Shown piece by piece: positions 36,441 through 46,700 of a DNA stretch of 64,000 nucleotides. The translations under genes were made by a program, and so were the position numbers. Origin of the DNA: Sipunculus nudus. Lineage: Eukaryota; Annelida; Sipuncula; Golfingiida; Sipunculidae. The notes beneath the pieces are model-generated. The model saw only the letters and a list, made by a program, of their open reading frames with translations, made no database searches and had not been told where the DNA came from. Location of the stretch: positions 35,086,027 through 35,150,026 of the forward strand of contig CM049308.1 of assembly GCA_026874595.1 (NCBI GenBank). Direction: 5' to 3'. How positions within the stretch are numbered: the first letter of the stretch is position 1; every line of letters starts with the position of its first letter.

Positions 36441-38883
36441 TATTTGACCCCCTCCCCCCCCCCCCCCCCCTGCAGACTACAAGTCTATTTTGTCCCAGCC
36501 ACCCTTCCAGGTTCAGCTAATTAGCAAATAAACAGTGATGATGTAATAAGGAGTAGGTACCAGTCTAACATCAATTTGATGACTTAACAGAGGTGTAAAA
36601 TATGGTGTGTGCTCAATTGTTGCATGTGTAATACTGCACCAGTGTAAGGTTAGCAGGACAGGTATAAGGTTTGTATGCAAGTGAATGTCTTTTGAACTAC
36701 TGAGGACTATGTGTAATGTCCATCGAACAGATATACATGTATATCATAGGACATGAAGGTCTAAGTATATATATCAACTGCTGAGCATCATACTAAAACA
36801 GAGGTTTCATAACTCGAAAGTAATTAATTTAAAAAAAGTACTGTTAATTATAAATTTTATTAATAAATTACACATATATTCTGTTATATGTATTCAATGA
36901 CATGAATTTAGGTACATGTAATTGCTTCATATATCCATTACTCCTTGTCTAAATTACTGTCACTGGGGTACATCTGTATCTTAGGGTGCATTTTAGAGAG
37001 TTGCTTGGTTGGTTGTGAACAGAAGCTGGTTGCAAGATTGCACTAAAATGCTACTTGGTCATAAACAAAATGGCGTCTTTTCAACATTTTTTGTGCTTCT
37101 TAATAATGCAGGTGTTTTTAATGAAAAAGATGTTAAACAAAATTTAAATAACAAAGATAAGGTTTATCTGGTATTTCCTGTTTGCCCTGTTGTGTTTTTC
37201 TTTTTTTTAAGGCAAATGATCCTAAAGCTAGTGTGTTTAATCCCGTTTGCACTTAATGCCCAATTACATTTATGATTATCCCAGGGCCATGTCCACAAAT
37301 GTATTGGCCTGGGAACTTTGATTATATATGAGGTTCTTAAATACCATCTTCTGTCTGTGCAGAACCATCGACCATTCACAGTCAAAACATACCCTATCAA
37401 AGATGATCAGATTCTATTTATTTAAAAAGTAATGTATTACTGAAATGAAATGCTATCCAATGATATTTGTAACGTTAATGATAAAAATTCCACATTTGAA
37501 AATTTTGGTGATATACCTACCCTATGGCTTTACAAGGAACTGTTTTTTTTTGTCACAACACTTGATTCTTTACCAAATGTAATTTTTTACCTGTTTCTTT
37601 TTTTTATTAATTTCACTATTACAATCAATTGTTGCAGTAGGAAAGTTGCTTTAAATTAGAAAGTGGAAGGTGCAAAAATTTGTATATCCGTCTGTTTTTT
37701 CACCAGTATCCCACTTCGAGTGTCCAGACCATGCCCCCCTGATTCATTCCTGCATAATTTGAAACCTACCATCTCCAACATGCCATTTCGCTTTTACATT
37801 ACATATAAAAAGAGGGGGGGGCGGGGGCTACCCGGGTAGTGCTGAGTGAGTGATGGTATTGCCTATTGCCATTGTATTGGTAATGTGTTGCCTTGGTACA
37901 AGGCTGAGAATTACACACCAGGTCACCCGGGCTCCATACTCAGCCTTGAGTATGTTCTTACGAAATATCGTAGCGGTCCTTTTGATGTATCAGAAGGAAA
38001 GAATAAAAGAGTAATTAAGAATAAGATGCAGCTTAAACTATGTTCACTCTACCTATATATCCTTTATATATCAGTTTCCATACATGTGGAGTCTTCTGTG
38101 TATGTTATATATGATATAACAGCATTTTATCATGAAGAGAAGAGCAGAAGACCATCACTGACACAGCCATGTTGCTGAGGCATGAACTCTGGTCACCCAT
38201 GACCTGACCTGTGACCTGACCTCTGGTGTACCAGAGTAATTTATTGCTAATAAATCTATTTAAAAAATCTTATTTCATGAATAATACTTATGAGTAAATG
38301 ATAATATATGGCTTCAATAAGTCCTTTATAAGTTTATGGCTATATCATTTAAGGTTTTAACAAATTTGCCTATGGAAGTTATGGAAACAATATTTACTAT
38401 AATTTATTTGGAACAATAATCAGAGGACACCTCTTCTCATATCAATAAGGTCAAGGACAGGGTCATGTGACAAAAGATAAACATGACCGCATGGCAGGCT
38501 AAAAAACCCACAGGAGTTGAAATCTTAACAATTTCCTTACAAGGGCACTTCTACATAATTTATTTTTACTCCAGAACAGTTTATTAGCCATTATTGGTAA
38601 GAAATTTGCTAAATTGCCTCCATTTTCTCTGTTTATTTTGCAAATATCCCAATATACCCCTGCTACGCTTTTCCATAAGAGGATCCCCATAACTGAAATC
38701 TCATTTCAGTTATGAACCCATAACAAGGTAATGTGGTGGCATATTCTTGGTTGAAGTATAAATTCCTAAGCTAACATTGACGAATATAAAACAAACGTTA
38801 CCAGTCAGTCCTCCAAGCCAGAGACTGTAAACATCTGTGTCGATATATATGTTGTTGCCGACGAATATATCTACGTCTGCCAT
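25594..38883 (-). CDS. FIBP: Acidic FGF intracellular-binding protein (FIBP), 10 coding exons
   Basis: FIBP is an intracellular protein that binds internalised FGF1; its biochemical role is poorly defined. Minus-strand exons, high to low: 38883-38802, 35427-35229, 33449-33323, 32687-32587, 31766-31633, 31239-31131, 29790-29721, 27479-27393, 26520-26420, 25672-25594. Phases agree throughout and yield 362 aa (human isoforms: 364 and 357). Conserved blocks by exon: DIFVGN and DVYSLWLGG (1); [13 protein letters not shown] (2); [17 protein letters not shown] and SCRRQ (3); [19 protein letters not shown] (5); [15 protein letters not shown] (6); SDLESNFK (7); LLNMANNL and DIFLDLVEK (8); LFLSAYQET (9); LWDRYMSTM near the C-terminus (10). 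Intron 5 appears to use a GC donor. Intron 7 carries an 875 bp transposon, and another sits 99 bp upstream of the ATG. Confidence 0.96.
27645..27745 (-). mobile_element. Fragment of the TTAA-type transposon family
   Basis: In reverse complement, TGTCACACATGTGCATATCA followed by CTTGTTATGG and TTTGTTTACTCATACAC matches the middle of copy C (59364-59842). Both ends are missing. It lies in FIBP intron 8-side sequence, between exons 7 and 8. Confidence 0.5.
28286..29160. mobile_element. 875 bp foldback (hAT-like) transposon in FIBP intron 7
   Basis: Two arms of about 335 bp (28286-28621 and 28828-29160) are inverted copies, separated by about 206 bp. The termini are CACAGGCACT and AGTGCCTGTG, flanked by identical 8 bp TSDs AAACAAAC (28278-28285 and 29161-29168). 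An 8 bp TSD with CA-starting ends fits hAT best. Each arm is open in the same two frames: outer-to-inner starting [13 protein letters not shown], and the opposite strand containing NVLEFA and KSCLARV. No transposase domain is recognised. Confidence 0.9.
29424..29440. repeat. Poly-G tract
   Basis: Run of about 16 G in FIBP intron 6-side sequence between exon 7 and the 875 bp element. Confidence 0.9.
30425..30800 (-). repeat. Intronic dispersed repeat, copy in FIBP intron 6
   Basis: About 180 bp modules with TCTGACCGCATTAAATATGC, GATTTTGCTAGGAATCAAAC and TTTTTGGTAAGTCATCACA recur here and at 33725-34240. Orientation is given arbitrarily. Both copies lie in FIBP introns. Such repeats are common in bivalve introns. 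Confidence 0.7.
33725..34240 (-). repeat. Intronic dispersed repeat, copy in FIBP intron 2
   Basis: At least three modules with CTCATTAAATATGC, TTTTTGGTAAGTCATCACA and GATTTTGCTAGGAACCAAAC, ending in GGACAGACAGACAGACCACG and a GGTATACCATTATATG tail. Related to 30425-30800. Confidence 0.7.
34735..35225. repeat. Degenerate TGTGACAT tandem repeats beside FIBP exon 2
   Basis: Loose units of roughly 30-60 bp built on 'ttttttGTGAAATgTTACTTCTgtGTGACAT' variations, reaching to the exon 2 donor. This is low-complexity intron sequence. Confidence 0.5.
35595..35760 (+). repeat. tRNA-derived SINE-like sequence
   Basis: TGGCCTAGGGGTAGAG resembles an A box, and GAGTTCCAATCTC 50 bp later resembles a degenerate B box. 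The downstream body ends near GTTTCACTCAAAAAC. It lies in FIBP intron 1. The B box is imperfect, so the call is moderate. Confidence 0.45.
36399..36470. repeat. (TA)n microsatellite followed by poly-C
   Basis: (TA)n with one CA interruption to about 36443, then CCCCCTCC and a C18 run. In FIBP intron 1. Confidence 0.95.
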
Positions 38884-38982
38884 CATATCAACTGACAGAC
38901 GACGGGCTGACTTTACAGTAGTGATTGAGGCGATCTTGTGTGTTAGAGATCAAAGAACGCCTCAGACGAATGACCTTAGACT

Positions 38983-40125
38983 GGCACTCGGTAAAACCCG
39001 GAATTTTCCTTCGGAGATCCGAGTTTGAGCCATTTCCCTCGGCAGAGGATCCTTGACAGTAGAATAAAAGTACCTATACCTAGGGAATGAACAATTATCT
39101 TTCCATTTATTCAGGGTTCCGTTCTAATCTTCGAATTATTAAGGTACAGCGTACGATTTTTTAACATCTTTTCAAACAGCCCTGCACGACTGCCATGTTT
39201 ACTAATATTTTGGAAGCGCCTGTAGAATTCTCGGAGAATCCAGACCCACGGCGACCGGGCCCACTCAAAACCACATAAAAAACTGCAACTTTCTCCATTC
39301 CTGTTGACAAATTAATTATTACCTGTTGGATTACATCGTTACATATATATATATATATAATTCATATATTGACACCAAGTATAACATTTTTTTAATCATT
39401 TTCATAATACTTTACATTGGTATTTTAAATTCAATATTTCATTATTGTATCAGGTGTATTTCATATGAGGCTTAATTTACTTTCAGTTTGTACATATTTC
39501 ATTCGATTATTATGGTTCAGTTGTTAATAAATGATTTTGTTTTCAAATGTGTTCCTTTGTTCATTGGACCAATAAAAAATAGAATTTTAATCATGCCAGT
39601 GGTAAATGAAAAACACTTGTAGACACTGATACTGCTGTAGCCTCCCTGTCCAAATGTCATGCCACTTCCATTAATTGTAGAATCTCTCTCCATGCCCTGC
39701 CCCTTTCTTTAGTTGTGGCCTTCCACAATATTTCATGATCTTATTATCAGTAAGGAGTATATCTGATAAATCTACAATTCACTCTCTTTACTGGCCATAG
39801 TCTTTTTATCCAGGGCTGTCAGCTGTTTATACTTTCCAAGAAATCTCATGAAACCACCGGATTTAGGTATGATCTACCATAAACATGGCCGTCGTCCCGG
39901 GCCGGTCTGATCTGGCTCGGAAAACCGTAGATTTCGCCTTGAAAGGTCGAAGATTAGAACAGAACCTTAAAGAAATAGGAAGATAATTATTCATTTTATA
40001 TGTATGGGAACTTTTTTCCTACTGTCAGGGATCCTCTGCTGAGGGAAACGGCTCAAACTTTTATTCCGAGGAATCTCGGAATATCCTCGGAAATTCCGCG
40101 GAAATTCCGGGTTTTACCGAGTGCC
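38983..40125. mobile_element. 1,143 bp DNA transposon with 9 bp TSD upstream of FIBP
   Basis: Both ends begin GGCACTCGGTAAAACCCGG when read inward, and the imperfect inverted arms extend about 240 bp. The flanks are identical 9 bp CCTTAGACT (38974-38982 and 40126-40134). No transposase frame is present. GG-starting ends with 8-9 bp TSDs are known for Merlin and some Mutator elements; the superfamily is not settled. The nearer end is 99 bp from the FIBP start codon. Confidence 0.88.
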
Positions 40126-41523
40126 CCTTAGACTGGTTCCTACTCACTTCTCATTCAGTCGCATGTTCACCCTGATGTAACGTGATTAACTATATTCACT
40201 TCTTTCTCATTTTTTAAACTTATGTTCACTGAGCTTAAGCCTTGTCCAGTCTATCATGCACCATTTACTCTTACACAATTTGAACGAAAGTACAATTTAG
40301 GTTTAATGGTGGTTTTTTTCTCTCAAAAACCTCGGAGTTTGTTGTTGATCGTAAGGGGGTGACCTCTGATGGAGACCGCGGAAACAAAACCAGACAGTAA
40401 ATGCACAAACACTCGGCAATTTCCATATGCCCGGGTACTGAAAAAGCAAACACAGCATGTGTTGAATCATTAACAAGGAAGTTAATATCAACAGTGTAAT
40501 CTTATGATTCAGTGAAACACGGAAGCTTTGGTGAAAGTTAAAGGAAACACACGTGTAAAATCGGCAAACTTTGTATTCCATAAAGAACATTCCAGGAGGC
40601 TGACCACCCAGTAAAAGCTGCAGCGAGTCCGAGCTAACGCTGCAGTAGGCAGTTAAGCGGAGCTGAGGGCGGCACAACAACTATTAAAAGTCAGGCAAGT
40701 GCTGAATAGCCGCTTACTCCAGTCAATACAGAAATAGTACATCTGATATAACGCGTCATGTACGTTAGATTTTGATGTTCAGTTAATGTTCAGGAAGTTT
40801 CTTTCTACCTAGTTAAGTTTATACTATCCTTCCTTCATTTACTATAGTGCGTAGGGTTTTATCGATTTTAAACTTGAGAGTTTTCACCAAGCTACCTTAA
40901 CCAGGTTATACCATGTTACAAAGTTGATCTGATAATCAATATGTTAATATAACCAGCATACGTGCTTTTTTCAAGTTTTGCTAACCACATAACCCTTGGT
41001 TTATTAAAATATAACTACATTATTATATTTAGCATTTTAATTTTTACCTTAAGTTGAGAATTATGATGCAAGCCACTATGGTAATTAATCATAAAATAAT
41101 TTTCCAAGAACAGATGTTTAAACTTATAATACTATAAGGAACTATAAGTTTATTAACAGTTCTATAAGCTGTCATTGAATGTATGATATATACTGATTAA
41201 TGTATATTTATAAAATGTGGTATTACATTTGGGTATTTCTACAAAAATTGTCGCATTTCATGTCCCATTAAATCGGGGCAGAAATACATACAGAAAAAAA
41301 CTGCAAATGTTACAATACCGTTAAATTTCCGTTGTCCCTTTCTCTCGGATCTTAAATTCAAAACAGCATTTTTCTGTAACCACTGTTCCATTTATATAGA
41401 TTTTGTTTTCAATGTTGTCACAGCGGTGAAAGTTTATTAAGATGATATTTTTGCTTGATTTTCCTGACCGTTTTGTTTTTAATACAAAAATTTGGATAAA
41501 AAAAGTATGTCTCCCAAAATATA

Positions 41524-42165
41524 CTCGGCACCGTTACCTGACCTTTTGACCTTGCAGCGCGTGAACAGAAACCACTTTGCTGATGCAGGGAGCAGCGTTT
41601 ATTAGAGTTCAGGAAATTTTTACACATAATCCACAATTAAATTTAGTAACTGTCATATCAGTGTTCTCTGTTAATCATTAAAGGGTTAAAAAAATCACCG
41701 TATGTTTATTTGGACTCAACACCGTTACACCTGCGAAAAATTAACCGTCACATATATCACTTCGAAAATGGCTTCCTCTTGTTGTTCATTTAGTGATAAC
41801 ATGTGCTGCCCTCTTAGGGACAGTATGGAAATAATTTTTTGTGCTGCATCTGACGAATATATGAAAAAATCTCAGCACCGTTACCACTTGAAACCGTTAC
41901 CTGCATGAAAAATAACGGTGTCGAGAGCAAGGTAACGGTGTCGAGAACTTGGTATTTAATCCAAATTATTGAAATAGAATTTGAAACATATTTTGGGCTA
42001 AATATTTTAAACATTTGCGTTTCTTCTATTCAAACAGGCATTTGCTTGTTTTAATACATAATACTGGTATTCAAGTAGTCACTACGGTTATTTATACTTC
42101 AGAAGCTCGACTCCGTTACCTATGCTCAACACCGTTATCTATGCTCAACACCGTTACCTAGATGA
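41524..42165. repeat. Cluster of CTCAACACCGTTACC motifs
   Basis: Plus-orientation copies: 41524-41540, 41715-41729, 41871-41885, 41892-41900, and three at 42106-42160 spaced 19-20 bp. Inverted copies (TAACGGTGTCGAG): 41913-41925 and 41932-41945. A partial GTGTCGAG lies near 42512. The core TAACGG also fits the MYB site YAACKG. Confidence 0.8.
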
Positions 42166-42844
42166 TTTAAAACCATGTTTAAATTTTATTTTCTGTGCAT
42201 TCAAAAAAATTAACAAGGTATTTCGACTCAAATTCTGATGGTAGATGTACCAAAGTACTTTGTCCGGTAAACCCCTGCAAATGCACCCCTCTGGAAGCAA
42301 AAATAGGAATAGAGACAATTTTTGTTTTCAAAAGTTAATTAAAAAGAAGAAGAAATGTTCTTTTTTACACACTTTTTTTGTTAAATTCATAATTGAAATT
42401 TATGTTTTGATTTTATCAAAGGCTATTAATTTTAATTTTATTGAAAATCACAAAAAAAATCTAGTCAAAACAATATCTGAAATGTGCAAGTGAGATTTTA
42501 CTGCATGTCACAGTGTCGAGAAAAAGGTTCATATTTTCCCCTTACCTGGACTATTTATAAAAAAAGGAAACTGAAAGTGCACTACTTGCATTATTTTACA
42601 ATTCTAATGATATTTTTCTACAAATTAAGTTTTGTTATATCAAAATCAAGATTAAAAAAAAAATCACCAAGAAAACCCTTGAAATGCAGCGTTTTCTGTA
42701 GAATTACCCATTTACATATAATTTATATTATATAAGTTATATTCCAAGGGGATTTAATACTGGTATAATGCAGCATAATGTTAACCTCTGACTTGTTAGA
42801 TAATGATACTTATTTATATTCACTTATTATACCTGTTTTTTTAT

Positions 42845-42930
<86 letters not shown>
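42845..42930. repeat. (TA)n microsatellite
   Basis: Interrupted (TA)n array of about 85 bp. Confidence 0.96.
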
Positions 42931-43171
42931 CTTGGTTTATAAACTTCATATAATATATGTATCGGTGCTCATAACAATATTTCTATAGGCCTTGCCAGTA
43001 AAGATTGTTTTATTGATGAAGTCAAAGAACATATGATATTAGTGTCAGACTGGTTACACTGAGGTTCATTCATCTGCTGTTACATATGGCATCCAACTTG
43101 TAGCTTGCGGAGGGATGGTAGGGGTCCACAGGGCAATCCACACAGTCTCTATAGTTAGCCAAGGATGGTAT

Positions 43172-43654
43172 CCAGACCTGGGGTCAATTCTGAATTGAAT
43201 TTGAAATGAATTGAAGTAAAAATTGAATGAATTGCAATTGAATTGAAAAAAATTGAAAATATTAATAGTACTGGGTAATAACAGCCACCTATTTGAAATC
43301 CATGAAACATTTATATCTGAATATAGGCAGTTTACCTGATTTTAAGGAATAATTGTCTGATAAAACTAGTAAAACCTGTCTGGCTTCTATGAAATGGTAA
43401 AACTCATAATAACTGATATTTCATTCAGTTTTGGAGTAAATTCAACCCATTCTGAACAAAACTAAATTGTTTACTTGTGCAAAAAGTAATAGAACACCTT
43501 TGATGACACTTGTTACACAGCAATTAAATGCATTCTAATTGCACTTTTTTTAATTGTGAATTGATTTTGAACTGAATAAAAATTATTTGAATTGAATAGG
43601 CTCCAGCATATTAAATTAAATTGGAATTGAAAATTTTAATGACCCCTGGTCTGG
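43172..43654. mobile_element. MITE-like element upstream of the TMEM179-like gene
   Basis: The left end CCAGACCTGGGGTCAATT and the right end AATGACCCCTGGTCTGG are inverted. The interior is rich in AATTGAATTGAA. No certain TSD was found. Its right end is 99 bp before the first coding ATG. Confidence 0.6.
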
Positions 43655-43753
43655 AGGAATCTATATATAGATAAAAGCCAAGAAAAAAAAAACAAAGGCT
43701 GTTGTGATCTGAATAAAGTAATAATTTGACAATACTTTTTCAGAAATATAACA

Positions 43754-46700
43754 ATGGCAGATCAGAGAAATCTGCTGGAGGATGTGGAGCCACTCGCAGA
43801 AGATCCTCCGCCGGAGCCGTTCCCTCCGGAGCAGGAGCTGGGCAACCCGGTGAACCAGAACGAGGGGGATGGTGACGCGGTGATTGTGGAGGGACCAGAG
43901 GAACCAGCAGAGCAACCACGTGGTGGATGCTGCAAGTGCTGCATCGGCTGCTGTGACAAGTGTTCCAAGCAGTGCCGCCAGGACTGCTCCACCCAGGGCT
44001 TCATCACCACCACCATCCACGTCCTCATCTTCCTCATCAGTCTGATGGTCTCCGTTGTCGCCACCTACAGCAAACAGAAGAACTTTGGGATGTGTCTTCT
44101 CGAGGCACAGTTCAACAAGGAGTCTGGTGGATATGTAATTATAACATGTCTTATCTTTTGTCGATGGTTTCACTTCAGCCAACAAGACACTATCTCACCT
44201 TTTAAAAATACAATGTCCAACCTGAGCAGTTTTCAGTATAATCACAAACGTACTAACAAGTTATCATTGTATGTGTACCAACAAAACATTGTGTAACCTG
44301 CACTAAGTTGCCACTAACAGGAAGTCATCTTGTGTTTACTTCAGGATATCATCTTTCCTATTCTAATGAGGATTTCTTCTTCCATGTGTCAGGGTATCAT
44401 CTTTCCTGTACTAACAGGATATCATCTTTCCTATTCTAACAAATATATCATCCTACCTGAACTATATTACTTGTACTAAGGACATCATCTTTCTGTACTT
44501 ACAGGATATCATCTTTCATGTACTATCAGAATATCATCTTTCATGTACTAACAGGATATCATCTTTCCTATACTAACAGGATATCATCTTTCCTGTACTA
44601 TCAGGATATCATCTTTCCTGTTGTAAAGGTATTTCTTACTTGTGCTGTTATATATTCTTGACTGTACTAACAGACTTTCATGTAACCTGTACCTGTTGGG
44701 TATCATCTTAACTGTTAGAACAATGCGGGTATATTGTTTTACCTGAACTAACAGAGCATGATGTAATGCTCCTCATGCAGATGTTCCAGATGTCTTCCCA
44801 TGTCACTGCTGCTTTGTATAACAAGGTTTTTTTGGGTGAGACCACAAGGGTGCAAACAGTAGAAAGAATTGTTATCAGACCAATGAGAGCATTGTGCATC
44901 CAGGTCCACATTTTAGACATGGGACACCTGCTCTCATTGGTCTGATAACAAACAGTTACACAAGGACATTGGTCTGACTCTTGGCCCTGTGCCATAAACA
45001 ATGTTATCAGACCAAGCAGAGGGGGTGTCCCATGTTTAAAATTTTGAGGTGGATGCACAATGTTATACTAGGCTCTCACTGGTCAGATTACAATTCTTTT
45101 CTACTTGGACACCCTGGTGTTAAAATCCAGAGAACCTTGCTATACAAAGCAGAGGAGAATTTGGGATGACTGCAGTGTATAGCTGCTGTGTGAGGAGTGT
45201 ACATGTAACTTGTACCACATGTCATGATATCTTCTTATCTGTAATAAGATAGAACTACATCTAAAGATTATTTTGTCTTAATCCAAGCCATTTGACCACC
45301 ACTATTCATCTTTCACATATGGCTCACCCGCGAACAGATGGCAACCCTATTGATTTTTTTCCCAGCTTGGAATTAATCAGTATATCTTATCTTATCTTAT
45401 CTGTATTTTTTGTTTACAGAGTTTCCCATCAAAAACGTCAGTGTCCTGTGACTACACGCTGTATTATGGACTCTGTTCCTCAGCACTGGCCTTCCTCTGC
45501 ATAATGGTGACCTGGGTAGCAGGACTGCACAAGACGCACAGGTTATATAATTAGCTCATAATTTTAGCATATAGATCAGGAATATAAGGTCACTACACTT
45601 TGGAGAGTGTTCACAGCCCTCTTGTTATTATCCCATCATAACAAAGTTGCAGGAGAAGATATAGTAATGCTTCTTTAAACGGTCCGTCTGTTGGTCAGTC
45701 CGCCTGGAATTGGCTTGTGGATCAATTTTAAGCCAAGCCATTTTACCACAACTTCTTTCACATATGGCTTACCAGCCGACAGATGAAGACCCTATTGAAT
45801 TTGAGGTCACAAGGTCAAAGGTCAAGGGACCCACTTCTTGGAAAAGCTGATGGACCAATTTTAAGCCAAATCATGTGGCCAAAGCCTTTCTTCTTTTATA
45901 TATGGCTCACCTGCTAATAGATGAAGAACCCTATCGATTTTGAGGTCACAGGGTCAAATGTCAAGGCCAAGGGACCCACTTCTTGAAAATGTTTGTGGAC
46001 CCATTTTAAGCCAAACTGTTAAACAAAAAACCTTTCATCTTTTACATATGCTCACCCACTAACAGATGAAGTATCTACTATACTGATTTTGAAGTCAGGG
46101 GGTGAAAGGTTTAGGCCACAGGACCCACTTCTTAAAAAAAGCTTTTGGAAGCATTTTAATTCAAACTGTTTGACCAAAACCTTTCATCTTTCACATATGG
46201 CCCACATGTGAATAATTTTCCCTCTTTTCAATTTGGTAGTCATGTCATATTTATTTCTGCCTGATGTAAACAGTCAATTTAATTCGGACTTTGTTGGAAC
46301 CTGCAGTGTTTGTAATGAAACATCTGCTGGTTGTCAGGTGACACCTGATTTTGGTGAACGACTTTTACAAAAGTACACATCCACAGAAACAAACAAGTTT
46401 CAGCACTTTTTAACAACCCTACTCCAGATGTTGTGTCCGTTTCTCCCCCTGCAAAACATTTTATTTTTGTTTTTGTAAGCATTTCCTGGTGTTTTCACAA
46501 AGTTCCTTTTATTATTGTAATATTTGGCGTGGGCCTGACCAGTCTCTCATATGAAAGTTCTTGTCAAGGTTATCAATACTGGAGGAGCATTATCAGGATT
46601 AAATGGAACAAAATTCCAAGAAATGTTGTTTTCAGACACTTAACTGTAGAAAAAAAGTTGGGCCACAATAATTGTACTCCATTGTCACCTTTAGTAGACA

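Larger units (their letters stand above)
40135..43171. other. Divergent interval between FIBP and TMEM179-like
   Basis: No exon is recognised. The 40303-40680 minus frame (125 aa) matches nothing I know. The region contains the CACCGTTACC motif cluster and a (TA)n array. Promoters of the two divergent genes may lie here. Confidence 0.4.

Noticed and set aside
40303-40680. 125-codon minus-strand frame upstream of FIBP
   Set aside because: No recognisable domain and no clear exon borders; it could not be linked to FIBP, whose first coding exon is already found at 38802-38883.
43661-44185. 174-codon minus-strand frame over TMEM179-like exon 1, plus 43762-44064 and 43960-44205
   Set aside because: These are shadows of the GC-rich first coding exon. 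The + frame starting at 43754 joins four more exons in phase and matches a protein family.
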